A DNA stretch of 64,000 nt, taken from Gammaproteobacteria bacterium. Its GTDB lineage: Bacteria; Pseudomonadota; Gammaproteobacteria; Eutrophobiales; Eutrophobiaceae. A model generated the notes under the pieces. That model was not told the origin of the DNA and did no database searches. It saw only the letters and a program-made list of their open reading frames with translations. Location: NCBI GenBank assembly GCA_012103475.1, contig WLWS01000001.1, forward strand, positions 1,077,881-1,141,880, read 5' to 3'. Both the position numbers and the translations under genes were made by a program. Below are positions 1 through 10,091 of this stretch, piece after piece. The stretch's first letter is position 1, and each line of letters starts with the position of its first letter.

Positions 1-2445
1 GCAATGCCGATCTAGTGCCTGCGAGCCCCCCGATCAGGATGATTACAGTACAGATAATCGGTGCGATTAACCAGACCCATGGATTGATCGATACATCAAT
101 TTTCAAAACAAACTCAGCCAGCACCATTTCCACGGCGGTGGCGGCAAAGGCGGCAAGCACGCCGGCTATCAGTCCAAGTGTGATAAATTCTGCACTCAAA
201 CTGGCAAGTATCTGGCGTCGATTGGCACCAAGTGAACTGAGTAAACCTGATTCATAAGCTCTTTCTGCGTGAGTGGTCTGCAGCGCAGCCAGCAACACAA
301 CGATACCGGCTAGCAAGGTAAAAGCGAAAACAAACTCCACAGTTTTAATGACCTGCTCCATAATTATACGTACCTGGCTTAGTAATGCCTCGATATCAAA
401 CACGGTAATGCTCGGGAAACGCTGGACAGTTCAGAAAGTACACGTTTATTTTCAGAGGCCAGAAAAAAACTGGTGATATAAGTGGCAGGATACTCGGTCA
501 GTACATGAGGATTCGATATAACAAAAAAATTCACTTTAAAGGAATCCCAATCCACCTCGCGTAAATTGCTTACACGCGCGCTGACTTCAAGTCCGCCAAC
601 GCTATAGCGTAAGATATCGTTAATTTTTATCCCCAGCGTTTCCGCGATCCCTTCTTCTACAGAAAACTGATTACCTTCTTCATCCGCAGACCACCATTGG
701 CCCGAGATCAGATTGTTGTCAGCCTGCATAGTTTGTGCAAATGAAAGATTGAACTCACGACTCACCAGTCTTTGTGCTCGTTGGTCCTGATAACCCTCCC
801 TTTTGACCTCATGCTCATTAATTGCCAGCAGGCGACCGCGAATCATCGGATAAATCTCGCTGGATAGATCTGTTTTCTGACTCAGGAAAGCTTTTACCTC
901 TGCTACTTCATCGGGTTGAATATTAATGAGAAAATAATTCGGTGTTCCCTCCGGCAATTGATTCCGCCAGCTTTCCAATAAATCGGTTCGTATCAGTGTC
1001 AGCAATAGCATGATAGTAATACCGAGACCAATACCGAGTATCTGAGCAAGACTCAAATCTGCACGTCTGGCTACATTGGCGAGGCCATAACGCCAGGAAA
1101 TACCAGTGTGCGAACGCAGTTTGTTAAGTGAATGAATCAGTAATTTGGAGAAGCCCAGCAAAAGCAGTGCCGTCAATCCCAGACCGAGGAAAGTATAAAT
1201 TGTGAGCTTGATGCTGCCTGATTGCCAGGGCGTCAGTAGAACAAGTGTCAGCACCGCTGCACCGTAGCTGACAAGCGATGTCGCCGGAAGGGGAGTGAGA
1301 TCACGACGAATTACCCGCAGAGGTGATACATCTCGCAGGCGAAGTATCTGTGGCATGGCAAAGCCAAGAACTGTCATCACACCTGCGAGCATGCCGATGA
1401 GCACAGGGAACAATGAAGGTGCAGGCAGAGTCGCGTTGGTTAAACCATTCATCAAAGAACTCAGACCCTCTTGTGCAAGATAGCCGATAGCGATACCGCT
1501 TAGACTGGCTATCACAGAGAGCAATAAGAGTTGCACCAGAAATAAGCGGCTGATACTGGTCTGTTCGGCGCCCATACAGCGCATGATCGCGCAGGTGTCG
1601 AAGTGGCGACTGCTGTAACGCTGGGCTGACATGGCTACTGCAAGACCGGCCAGAGCGATACTCACCAGCACAGCGAGGCCGAGGAATTGCTCAGCGCGCT
1701 CCAGTGCAGTCTTTAACTCTGGCCGGGCATCGCGGATTCCCTGCACCTGTAGCGTATCGTTATCGCCAATCTGATTTCGAAACTCAGAAATAGCACTCGG
1801 CCGGCCGCCCAACAGCAAGCGATATTGAACTCTACTGCCGGGCAGAATCAAACCACTTGTCTCAACATCGGCTGCGTTTATCAATAATCGTGGGGCGATG
1901 TTGAAAATATCGCCACCGCGATCCGGTTCGTAACTGAGTATTTTGCGTACGGTGAGTTGAGTCTGCCCCAACTTAATAGTGTCGCCTATAGCTACACCCA
2001 GTATTTGCAACAGACGCGCGTCAGGCCATACCTCTCCCGGTCCGGGTATATCCTTCGCCAGTTCTTCAACACCAAACAGGGAGTCGCTGGTTCTGAGATT
2101 ACCTCGAATCGGATAGCCATTCTCTACGGCTTTTACTTCTGCCATTTGGAATTGCTCGCCGACGACAACCATACTCCGAAAACTGGTGGTGCCGGTGCTA
2201 ATCAGATTCTGCTCAAGGGCACGAGAGATAATGCCCTGTTCGATCGGCGAACTCGATAACAGAACCAGATCGGCTGCCAGCAACTCTGTGGCCTGGATTT
2301 CGGTTGCCTGTCGGACTCGATCGGTGAAAAAATTAACGGTACTGAGACTGGCGACGGCAATAACAATGGCACTGGCAATCAAGCGCAACTCACCGGAGCG
2401 CCAGTCACGTCTGAGTCCCTTTAACGCTTGCGGTAATATCCGCAT
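1..2445 (-). pseudogene. ybbP: YbbP-like FtsX-family ABC exporter permease, frameshifted and cut by the window edge
   Basis: Large inner-membrane permease of the YbbP/FtsX-MacB superfamily, partner of the ATPase YbbA encoded just upstream. The first frame (2445 down to 379) opens with an N-terminal membrane segment, a periplasmic MacB-like domain (about residues 45-240), several membrane segments (about 250-480) and a second periplasmic domain. It then ends abruptly after SELSSVSRALP. The next frame continues from about base 420 as FPSITVFDIEALLSQVR followed by hydrophobic helices and stays open to base 1, which is the expected C-terminal part of the family. Adding one C in the run at about 420/421 would restore SSRFPSITVFDI. 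The start lies just past the ybbA stop, so the two genes form an operon. It is either a pseudogene or a base-calling error; the true 3' end is outside the window. Confidence 0.85.
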
Positions 2446-2446
2446 A

Positions 2447-3130
2447 TCAGTTATCTATTATTCTGCCACCGGCAAGAGTGAGTTTTTCATCACAGTGATC
2501 GGCTATTTGCGGGTCATGAGTAACCAGCACAAGGGTTGTACCATGTTCTGTGTTGAGCTTGAAAATAAGGTCGATTATCTGCTTCGCTGTTTTCTGATCA
2601 AGATTACCGGTGGGTTCATCCGCAAACAAAATTTTCGGATCACCTGCGAAAGCGCGGGCAATAGCAACACGCTGTTGTTCACCACCTGACAGTTGATTTG
2701 GGTAGTGGAGTAATCTTTCATCAAGTCCGACTTCATCAAGTCTTGCTCTGGCCAGGGCTTCAGCCTCAGGATTGGCCCCCAGTTCCAGCGGTAACATTAC
2801 ATTTTCCAGCGCGGTGAGGCTGGGCAGGAGTTGAAAAGACTGAAAAACAAAACCGACCCGCTTATTGCGCAATCTGGCCCGACCATCTTCATCGAGGCTG
2901 TTTAGCTCGACAGTATCGAGGCATACTGAACCCGAAGAAGGAACATCAAGACCAGCCAGCAGTCCAAGCAGGGTAGACTTGCCGGAGCCTGATACACCGA
3001 TAATGGCAAGACTGGCACCTTCCTGAAGAGAAAAGGTGACATTCTGTAAAATCACTAATTCGCCTTCAGGACTGGGGACTTGCTTTGTTAGATCCTTCAC
3101 CTGCAAAATGGTGCGGGAGGAGTTATTCAT
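2447..3130 (-). CDS. ybbA: ABC transporter ATP-binding protein YbbA (LolD/MacB type)
   Basis: ATPase subunit of a FtsX-type exporter, acting at the cytoplasmic face of the inner membrane with the YbbP-like permease. At 227 residues it has the family's usual size. It shows Walker [10 protein letters not shown] (about 45-53), the signature [14 protein letters not shown], Walker [13 protein letters not shown] and a switch histidine in LVLVTHDP. Its stop is directly followed by the permease start. The start codon lies only 2 bases from that of divergent tesA, and no Shine-Dalgarno sequence precedes it, so translation may be leaderless or weak. The tesA/ybbA/ybbP neighbourhood is the same as in Escherichia coli. 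The substrate is unknown. Confidence 0.93.
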   Translation of the reverse strand: MNNSSRTILQVKDLTKQVPSPEGELVILQNVTFSLQEGASLAIIGVSGSGKSTLLGLLAGLDVPSSGSVCLDTVELNSLDEDGRARLRNKRVGFVFQSFQLLPSLTALENVMLPLELGANPEAEALARARLDEVGLDERLLHYPNQLSGGEQQRVAIARAFAGDPKILFADEPTGNLDQKTAKQIIDLIFKLNTEHGTTLVLVTHDPQIADHCDEKLTLAGGRIIDN

Positions 3131-3132
3131 AA

Positions 3133-3741
3133 ATGCGTTTATTTTTGTTTGTCGTTATTTTTGCTTTGTCGCTGACGAGTTCGGCACAGGAAAAAACCTT
3201 GATGGTCCTGGGGGACAGTATCAGCGCCGGTTATGGCATTGCCCTGCAACAGGGCTGGGTTCATCTGCTGGAAGAACGTTTGCATCAGCAAGGCTACCGT
3301 TACCATGTGAAAAATGCCAGCATCAGTGGTGATACCACGCGTGGAGCACGAGCACGCCTGACTAGACTGCTTGATGAAAATACGCCGGATATCAGTATTA
3401 TCGAGTTGGGTGGTAATGACGGCTTGCGTGGTTTATCGCTGGAAGAACTACGGGTGAATTTGAGCACTTTGATTACTGAATTGTTGAATTCAGGTGCTAA
3501 AGTGGTGCTGGTGCCCATGCGTCTGCCGCCTAATTATGGACCCGCCTGTAACGAACGGTTTGAAGCAATTTACCGTGACATGAAAGCTGAACACGATATA
3601 ACTCTGACCCGTTTTATACTGGAAGGTATTGCCGGGGATCCTGAGCAGATGCAGAGCGATGGTATTCATCCAAAAGCTTCCGCGCAGGCGCAGATGCTCG
3701 AAATTGTCTGGCAGGACCTGCAGCCCTTGCTAGTAAAATAA
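3133..3741 (+). CDS. tesA: Periplasmic acyl-CoA thioesterase I / lysophospholipase L1 (GDSL esterase)
   Basis: SGNH/GDSL hydrolase of 202 residues cleaving thioesters and esters in the periplasm. An N-terminal hydrophobic signal peptide ends near SSAQE. Block I is VLGDSIS with nucleophile Ser29; block III is GGND; Asp176 and His179 sit in DGIHPK and complete the triad. A good ribosome site (GGAGGAG, 3116-3122) precedes the ATG but lies inside the first codons of divergent ybbA. The pairing with ybbA/ybbP is conserved in enteric bacteria, which supports TesA over a generic arylesterase. Confidence 0.93.
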   Translation: MRLFLFVVIFALSLTSSAQEKTLMVLGDSISAGYGIALQQGWVHLLEERLHQQGYRYHVKNASISGDTTRGARARLTRLLDENTPDISIIELGGNDGLRGLSLEELRVNLSTLITELLNSGAKVVLVPMRLPPNYGPACNERFEAIYRDMKAEHDITLTRFILEGIAGDPEQMQSDGIHPKASAQAQMLEIVWQDLQPLLVK

Positions 3742-3781
3742 ATGATTAATTTAGCTCAGCTATCGCAGTCAGGACATCTAT

Positions 3782-4351
3782 ATGAAATATTGTAATCAAT
3801 GCGGTGAGGCCCTTAGCCTGAAGATCCCCGAAGATGACAATCGTGAGCGGCATGTTTGTGGTTCCTGCGATTCCATCCACTATCTCAATCCCAAGATTGT
3901 GACAGGTTGTATTCCGGTCTGGGAAAATAAGGTCTTGCTGTGTAAGCGCGCGATAGAACCTCGTCATGGATACTGGACTCTACCGGCAGGTTTTATGGAA
4001 ATGGGGGAGACGACGGCGCAGGCGGCGATGCGTGAGACACTGGAAGAAGCGAACGCGCGGGTCGAATTACAGGGGCTTTATGCTTTGATGAATCTTCCCC
4101 ATGTGAATCAGGTATATATGATCTTTCGATCGCAACTGATTGATCTTGATTACTCGCCCGGTATTGAAAGTCTGGAAGTGAGGCTATATGAAGAAAGTGA
4201 GATACCCTGGGATGATCTGGCCTTTACGACAATCAGGCACACCCTACAGTTCTACTTTGAAGATCAAAAGCGTGATGATTACCGGATGCGTGTGGGGGAT
4301 ATTATCAGGGAAGGGGACACTTACAGCTTTCAACCCGAACAAGCTGAGTAG
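3782..4351 (+). CDS. Nudix hydrolase with N-terminal zinc ribbon
   Basis: A 189-residue protein with a zinc-ribbon head (Cys4, Cys7, Cys26, Cys29) followed by a Nudix fold. The Nudix box is complete: Gly70, Glu76, Arg84-Glu85, Glu88-Glu89 within GFMEMGETTAQAAMRETLEE. Such enzymes hydrolyse nucleoside diphosphates linked to another group, with Mg2+. The zinc ribbon recalls NudC-type NADH pyrophosphatases, but the protein is shorter and lacks the rest of the NudC layout, so the substrate is open. It follows tesA by 40 bases on the same strand and may share its transcript. Confidence 0.88.
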   Translation: MKYCNQCGEALSLKIPEDDNRERHVCGSCDSIHYLNPKIVTGCIPVWENKVLLCKRAIEPRHGYWTLPAGFMEMGETTAQAAMRETLEEANARVELQGLYALMNLPHVNQVYMIFRSQLIDLDYSPGIESLEVRLYEESEIPWDDLAFTTIRHTLQFYFEDQKRDDYRMRVGDIIREGDTYSFQPEQAE

Positions 4352-4369
4352 AGTTCCTGAAACTAGCGA

Positions 4370-4576
4370 TTATGATTCGATTTCAACCCAGCGGCCGAAA
4401 CTGCACTCATAACAGGTACCGCCTGAACTGACTTGATCGCCTGTAGAGAACTCAGCGTCATTCCAGTAGCATTTTTCTTCTAATTGATCCATTTGGACAG
4501 TGGCCTCATCACCGGTAGGTCCCAGCACCTCTGAGTTCTTTTTACTATTATCGATTGTTCCAACTTCAGTTGCCAT
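4370..4576 (-). CDS. Small Cys/Trp protein resembling DUF1496
   Basis: A 68-residue protein, soluble by composition, with no signal peptide. Residues 36-63 follow the pattern C-Y-W ... F-S-x-G ... C-Y-E-C ... G-R-W (Cys36, Cys55, Cys58, Trp63). This resembles the short DUF1496 domain, whose function is unknown. A clear ribosome site (AGGGGGA) sits 7-8 bases before the ATG, which argues that this is a real gene. It is convergent with the Nudix gene (18 bases apart) and divergent from groESL. The three cysteines could bind a metal or be redox active; that is inference. Confidence 0.65.
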   Translation of the reverse strand: MATEVGTIDNSKKNSEVLGPTGDEATVQMDQLEEKCYWNDAEFSTGDQVSSGGTCYECSFGRWVEIES

Positions 4577-4710
4577 TTACTTATCCCCCTAAGGTTACAG
4601 TCCTTATCTTAATGCTTGTCTTATCAATGTGCCAGCCCATGTGAGCGCGATGGCAGCAGTGGCAGTCGTGATAAAGGGTGCCTGTCTGTGAGGATTTGTG
4701 TCCTTGCTGG

Positions 4711-4738
4711 TTGACATCACAGATTTTTATATTATATT
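4711..4738 (+). promoter_or_regulatory. groESL sigma70-type promoter
   Basis: TTGACA at 4711-4716, a 16-base spacer and TATATT at 4733-4738 form a near-consensus housekeeping promoter. Its transcription start should fall at about 4745, inside the CIRCE palindrome, the classic arrangement for HrcA repression. The leader to groES is about 80 bases. Confidence 0.75.
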
Positions 4739-4739
4739 G

Positions 4740-4766
4740 CTAGCACTCACTTAGCCCGAGTGCTAA
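4740..4766 (+). promoter_or_regulatory. CIRCE element (HrcA operator) upstream of groES
   Basis: The sequence reads CTAGCACTC, nine bases, then GAGTGCTAA. The consensus is TTAGCACTC-N9-GAGTGCTAA, so the arms differ from it by one outer base. It overlaps the predicted groESL start site. HrcA bound here would repress groESL until heat or folding stress titrates GroEL away. No hrcA gene lies in this window. Confidence 0.92.
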
Positions 4767-4823
4767 TAACGTAATTAAAAGTGTTTGTAAACAATAACTT
4801 AACGGATAAGGAGAAAGACTAAT

Positions 4824-5111
4824 ATGAAAATCCGTCCATTGCACGACCGTGTGATCGTAAAACGAGTAGAAGAAGACAAGACTTCTGCTGGTGGAATTGT
4901 CATCCCTGACAGTGCCACTGAAAAACCAATCGAAGGTAAAGTTGTTGCTGTTGGCAATGGCAAAATCCTGGACAGCGGCGAAGTCCGTAAACTGGATGTC
5001 AAGAAAGGCGACAAAATCCTGTTTGGAAAATATTCCGGCACCGAAGTTAAGGTTGACGGTGAAGAATACCTTGTGATGCGTGAAGACGACATCATGGGCA
5101 TCATTGAATAA
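4824..5111 (+). CDS. groES: Co-chaperonin GroES
   Basis: The 95-residue lid of the GroEL cage, forming a heptameric cap that closes the folding chamber in the cytoplasm. The full family pattern is present: [17 protein letters not shown] at the start, the mobile loop with [12 protein letters not shown], and the C-terminal [15 protein letters not shown] strong ribosome site (AAGGAGAAAG) precedes the ATG. It is first in the groESL operon, 16 bases before groEL, under the CIRCE-controlled promoter. Confidence 0.98.
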   Translation: MKIRPLHDRVIVKRVEEDKTSAGGIVIPDSATEKPIEGKVVAVGNGKILDSGEVRKLDVKKGDKILFGKYSGTEVKVDGEEYLVMREDDIMGIIE

Positions 5112-5115
5112 GTAG

Positions 5116-6780
<1,665 letters not shown>

Positions 6781-6812
6781 GTCAAGCCCTGATACTTAAG
6801 CAGTACCCGGAG

Positions 6813-6843
6813 AACCCGCCTTATGGCGGGTTTTCTTTTTTTT
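6813..6843 (+). terminator. Rho-independent terminator of groESL
   Basis: An 8-base-pair stem AACCCGCC/GGCGGGTT closes a TTAT loop and runs straight into a long T tract, 33 bases after the groEL stop. Confidence 0.92.
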
Positions 6844-6931
6844 ATCAGCCAAAGCTGGTGAGTGCTAACTTCCATTTGCTTTATTGCATTTGTTATCTTG
6901 TCTGGAAGTTTTTATTTGGAAGCCTGAGCAA

Positions 6932-7555
6932 GTGCTGACAAAAACCAGTGAGCAGTTAGTTTGCGATCTGAAACCGGAAGAGTTTTTTCAAGAAGCTCTA
7001 GAGGAAGCAGTAGCCCATCAAAATCTTTCAATCTGTGTGGAGACTCTTTTTTACCTGCGCAACTTGTTGACCACATTTATTCAAACAGAACAATTATATC
7101 AGCACAGCGTAACAGGTGAGGGCCTAAAACCCCTTGCCGGCCTGTACGCCGATGCGCTTGATGCGCCTTCCACGGCTGCGAGAGACGATGTACTTCGACA
7201 TCTTGGTGACCTTGCACTTTTTATAGCAGGACTCTTCCCGCAAAGTCTGAGCCGATCTCTCGTTGATGTTGACTACTACATCAACATGGGTGGTTGTGCC
7301 TACGGTTTTCTCGCAGAGTCCGGCTGTGTGTCCCGATCCAGACCAGGTTATAAAACTATTTTCTCAGAGTTGTCTGTTCAATTTGCAAAATTGGTTGATG
7401 TGCTGACAGAGGTGGGTGATCAAACTGTACTCCGACAGGATAGTGATGTCCTACGACTTTACGAAATATGGCTGGCAAGTGGCAGCAAAAATGCCGCTGG
7501 AAAACTGAGGCAGCTTGGTATTCAACCGCTAGTGATTTCCAGAAGAGAACACTAG
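6932..7555 (+). CDS. Uncharacterised protein, family member A
   Basis: About 207 residues, mostly helical, with no signal peptide or membrane segment. I do not recognise a named domain. The open frame reaches back to a TTG at 6884, but GTG 6932 has GGAAG nine bases upstream and is preferred. The protein is clearly related to the product of 27054-27665. Both carry an aligned block (here GDLALFIAGLFP ... YYINMGGCAY, there GERCLVTAGFFP ... HFIDTGRSAY) and a second block (FAKLVDVLTEVGD versus FVELVDILQKVGE). The next gene follows after 10 bases, suggesting a two-gene operon. No function should be assigned. Confidence 0.75.
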   Translation: MLTKTSEQLVCDLKPEEFFQEALEEAVAHQNLSICVETLFYLRNLLTTFIQTEQLYQHSVTGEGLKPLAGLYADALDAPSTAARDDVLRHLGDLALFIAGLFPQSLSRSLVDVDYYINMGGCAYGFLAESGCVSRSRPGYKTIFSELSVQFAKLVDVLTEVGDQTVLRQDSDVLRLYEIWLASGSKNAAGKLRQLGIQPLVISRREH

Positions 7556-7565
7556 CTTATCTCCA

Positions 7566-8213
7566 ATGTCTGTTGCTAATTTACAGGTTCAATTACAGAG
7601 TATCTATGAACTGCATATTGAACAGAACGTAAAAGACTTCCTGATTACTTGCCCTGATATGGCAAATACGCTCGATGGTGGTGAGTCAAATTCACAGGTG
7701 AAGGAAAAACTATTGCTCAGGCAGGAAAATGACAGTCTCGATCTTTCCCTGTTTCTGGACAATGAAGTTGTCCGGAAAATGCGGGAAGATGATCCTGTTG
7801 TGGATATGCACGAAGGCAATATTGAGGACTTCTGTCTTGCCCTGGAGGGCGTTAGTCATTTCCTGTATTTACTGTGGAATGCCTCTCATCAGCGCAGCGT
7901 TACCATGTTGGAAATGGAATTACAGGCAGACATTGACAAGTTTGTGATGCTTGTTTTTTGCTTTGAGAAGCAAAATAAGAGAGTAAGACCGGGGCAAATT
8001 CGCCGAATATTGTTTGAGTCTGCAGCCTATCATGAGCAACTAAATGGTCTGGAACGGCAGCGTTACCGGGACGCAAATAATTTTGCGGAGAAATATTGCT
8101 GGAAACTAGAACCGGATTTCCTGTCGAATCGCAGTAGACAGCAGGTACTTTTTGAGCTATGGCAATTCTATCGCCTGCCTCAGGCAGACAAACTACGTCG
8201 GATACAGAGCTAA
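7566..8213 (+). CDS. Uncharacterised acidic protein paired with the upstream family A gene
   Basis: A 215-residue soluble protein rich in Glu, Asp, Leu and Arg, with no signal, membrane segment or motif I can name. The best conserved-looking stretch is EGVSHFLYLLWNA followed by MLEMELQADIDKFVML (about 94-128). A Tyr/Arg/Trp-rich C-terminal helical region follows. It starts 10 bases after the gene above and ends 12 bases before the convergent rho stop. Probably co-expressed with its neighbour; function unknown. Confidence 0.75.
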   Translation: MSVANLQVQLQSIYELHIEQNVKDFLITCPDMANTLDGGESNSQVKEKLLLRQENDSLDLSLFLDNEVVRKMREDDPVVDMHEGNIEDFCLALEGVSHFLYLLWNASHQRSVTMLEMELQADIDKFVMLVFCFEKQNKRVRPGQIRRILFESAAYHEQLNGLERQRYRDANNFAEKYCWKLEPDFLSNRSRQQVLFELWQFYRLPQADKLRRIQS

Positions 8214-8225
8214 GCGATACTAAGT

Positions 8226-9485
8226 TCAGCCTTTTTTCATAGCATCAAAGAAATCGGAATTATTCTTTGTCGCTTTAAGGCGTTCCATGAGAAATTCCAT
8301 TGCTGCCAGAGGTTCCATCGGATGCAAAAGTTTTCTCAGAATCCAGATTTTCTGCAGTTCATCTTTCTCAGTTAACAATTCTTCGCGACGAGTACCGGAG
8401 CGGTTGATATTGATAGCCGGATATATTCGCTTTTCCGCTATTTCCCGGTCTAAATGTAATTCCATGTTACCGGTGCCTTTGAATTCTTCGTAGATAACGT
8501 CATCCATCCGTGAGCCGGTGTCGACCAGCGCCGTCGCCAGAATGGTCAGGCTGCCGCCTTCCTCAATGTTACGCGCAGCACCGAAAAAACGTTTTGGTCT
8601 TTGCAATGCATTAGCATCAACACCGCCGGTGAGAACCTTTCCGGATGCTGGCACCACAGTGTTGTAGGCGCGGGCCAGACGGGTAATGGAATCGAGCAGA
8701 ATGACGACATCTTTCTTATGTTCCGTAAGACGCTTGGCACGGGCAATTACCATCTCAGCTACCTGTACATGTCGACTGGCCGGCTCATCGAAGGTGCTGG
8801 AAATTACTTCACCTCGTACCGAGCGTGCCATCTCTGTTACTTCCTCAGGCCGCTCATCGATTAGCAAGACAATCAGATGGCACTCTGGCTGATTATGGAC
8901 GATAGATTGTGCAATTGATTGCAGGATCATCGTTTTACCGGCTTTAGGCGGAGACACGATCAAACCACGCTGACCTCTTCCGATAGGAGCAACCAGATCG
9001 ATAATCCGGGGTGTTAAATCTTCAGTACTGCCGTTTCCTAATTCCAGCTTCAGTCGATCTTCAGCAAAGAGCGGAGTCAGGTTTTCAAACAGAATCTTGT
9101 TTTTCGCTTTTTCCGGTGGTTCGAAATTGATTTCGGCAACTTTCAGCAGAGCAAAATACCTTTCGCCGTCTTTAGGTGGTCGAATTTTTCCGGCAATATT
9201 ATCGCCAGTTCTCAAGTTAAATCGTCGTATCTGGCTCGGGGAGACGTAGATATCATCTGGTCCGGCGAGATAGGAACTGCCTGCTGAGCGAAGAAAACCG
9301 AACCCATCCTGAAGTATTTCAAGGACACCATCACCGTAGATGTCTTCACCTTTTTTAGCGTGCGCCTTGAGTATTTCAAAAATAACATCTTGCTTGCGGG
9401 AACGGGCAAGATTTTCAAGGCCTAGTGTTTCAGAGAGAGTGATTAGTTCGGATGCGGGTTGTTGTTTGAGTTCTGTTAGATTCAT
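8226..9485 (-). CDS. rho: Transcription termination factor Rho
   Basis: A 419-residue hexameric RNA helicase that ends untranslated transcripts. In order: N-terminal helix domain ([14 protein letters not shown]), the cold-shock-like RNA-binding domain with [16 protein letters not shown] (about 55-70), Walker A PPKAGKTM, Walker [17 protein letters not shown], and the R-loop region [20 protein letters not shown]. The length matches Escherichia coli Rho. It lies downstream of trxA in the same direction with rhlB divergent, as in enteric bacteria. The 167 bases between trxA and rho hold no gene and no evident terminator; a rho leader with autoregulation would be expected there, but I see no clear signal. 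Confidence 0.98.
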   Translation of the reverse strand: MNLTELKQQPASELITLSETLGLENLARSRKQDVIFEILKAHAKKGEDIYGDGVLEILQDGFGFLRSAGSSYLAGPDDIYVSPSQIRRFNLRTGDNIAGKIRPPKDGERYFALLKVAEINFEPPEKAKNKILFENLTPLFAEDRLKLELGNGSTEDLTPRIIDLVAPIGRGQRGLIVSPPKAGKTMILQSIAQSIVHNQPECHLIVLLIDERPEEVTEMARSVRGEVISSTFDEPASRHVQVAEMVIARAKRLTEHKKDVVILLDSITRLARAYNTVVPASGKVLTGGVDANALQRPKRFFGAARNIEEGGSLTILATALVDTGSRMDDVIYEEFKGTGNMELHLDREIAEKRIYPAININRSGTRREELLTEKDELQKIWILRKLLHPMEPLAAMEFLMERLKATKNNSDFFDAMKKG

Positions 9486-9652
9486 TGACTACGGAAGTGT
9501 GTTGGTTAGGTGGATGGAAAATACGGGCACAATTTGCGCCACAACAAATTACTTTGCTTTTGCTAATAATACTATTTTGAGGGATTAATCAGAAAGAACG
9601 GGTTGATAATGGAATTCAAATTAGCACGTTGTTTTATGCACGTCCAGTAAAT

Positions 9653-9979
9653 TTAAATGGCACTGTCGATAAAAGCTGATAATTGAGATTTCGACACTGC
9701 CCCGACTTTTGTTGCTGCTACTTCACCATCCTTGAAAATCATCAGAGTAGGGATGCCACGAACAGCATATTTTTGGGGTGTTTCCTGATTTTCATCAATA
9801 TTAAGTTTCGCTACGGTCAATTTACCGTTATATTCCTCGGCGATTTCATCCAGGATAGGTGCAATCATTTTACAGGGGCCACACCATTCTGCCCAATAAT
9901 CCACCATTACGGGTGAATCGGATTTCAATACTTGTTCTTCAAATGTCGAGTCCGCGACATGGATAATGCTTTCACTCAT
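9653..9979 (-). CDS. trxA: Thioredoxin 1
   Basis: The 108-residue cytoplasmic dithiol reductant. The active site WCGPC (Cys33, Cys36) lies in [11 protein letters not shown], the cis-proline is in [10 protein letters not shown], and the length is exactly that of the family. It supplies electrons to ribonucleotide reductase, methionine sulfoxide reductases and others. It is upstream of rho and divergent from rhlB. Confidence 0.97.
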   Translation of the reverse strand: MSESIIHVADSTFEEQVLKSDSPVMVDYWAEWCGPCKMIAPILDEIAEEYNGKLTVAKLNIDENQETPQKYAVRGIPTLMIFKDGEVAATKVGAVSKSQLSAFIDSAI

Positions 9980-10091
9980 TTTAATAAATTGCCTTTATGT
10001 TGTATAAGGGACGCCATTTCAGCGAATTTATGCTGTAAATGCAAGTGAATAGTCAATTTGGACAAAGTCCAAACTTTAAGGAGTTTCAGTT

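Noticed and set aside
1295-2689. Plus-strand open frames across the ybbP and ybbA genes
   Set aside because: They mirror the real minus-strand genes, lack ribosome sites and show no domain pattern.
6860-6870. GAGTGCTAA, a CIRCE half-site downstream of groEL
   Set aside because: No matching TTAGCACTC arm lies nine bases upstream; a lone half-site is likely chance.
9486-9652. Small leader peptide gene (rhoL-like) between trxA and rho
   Set aside because: No convincing short frame with a ribosome site was found on the minus strand.
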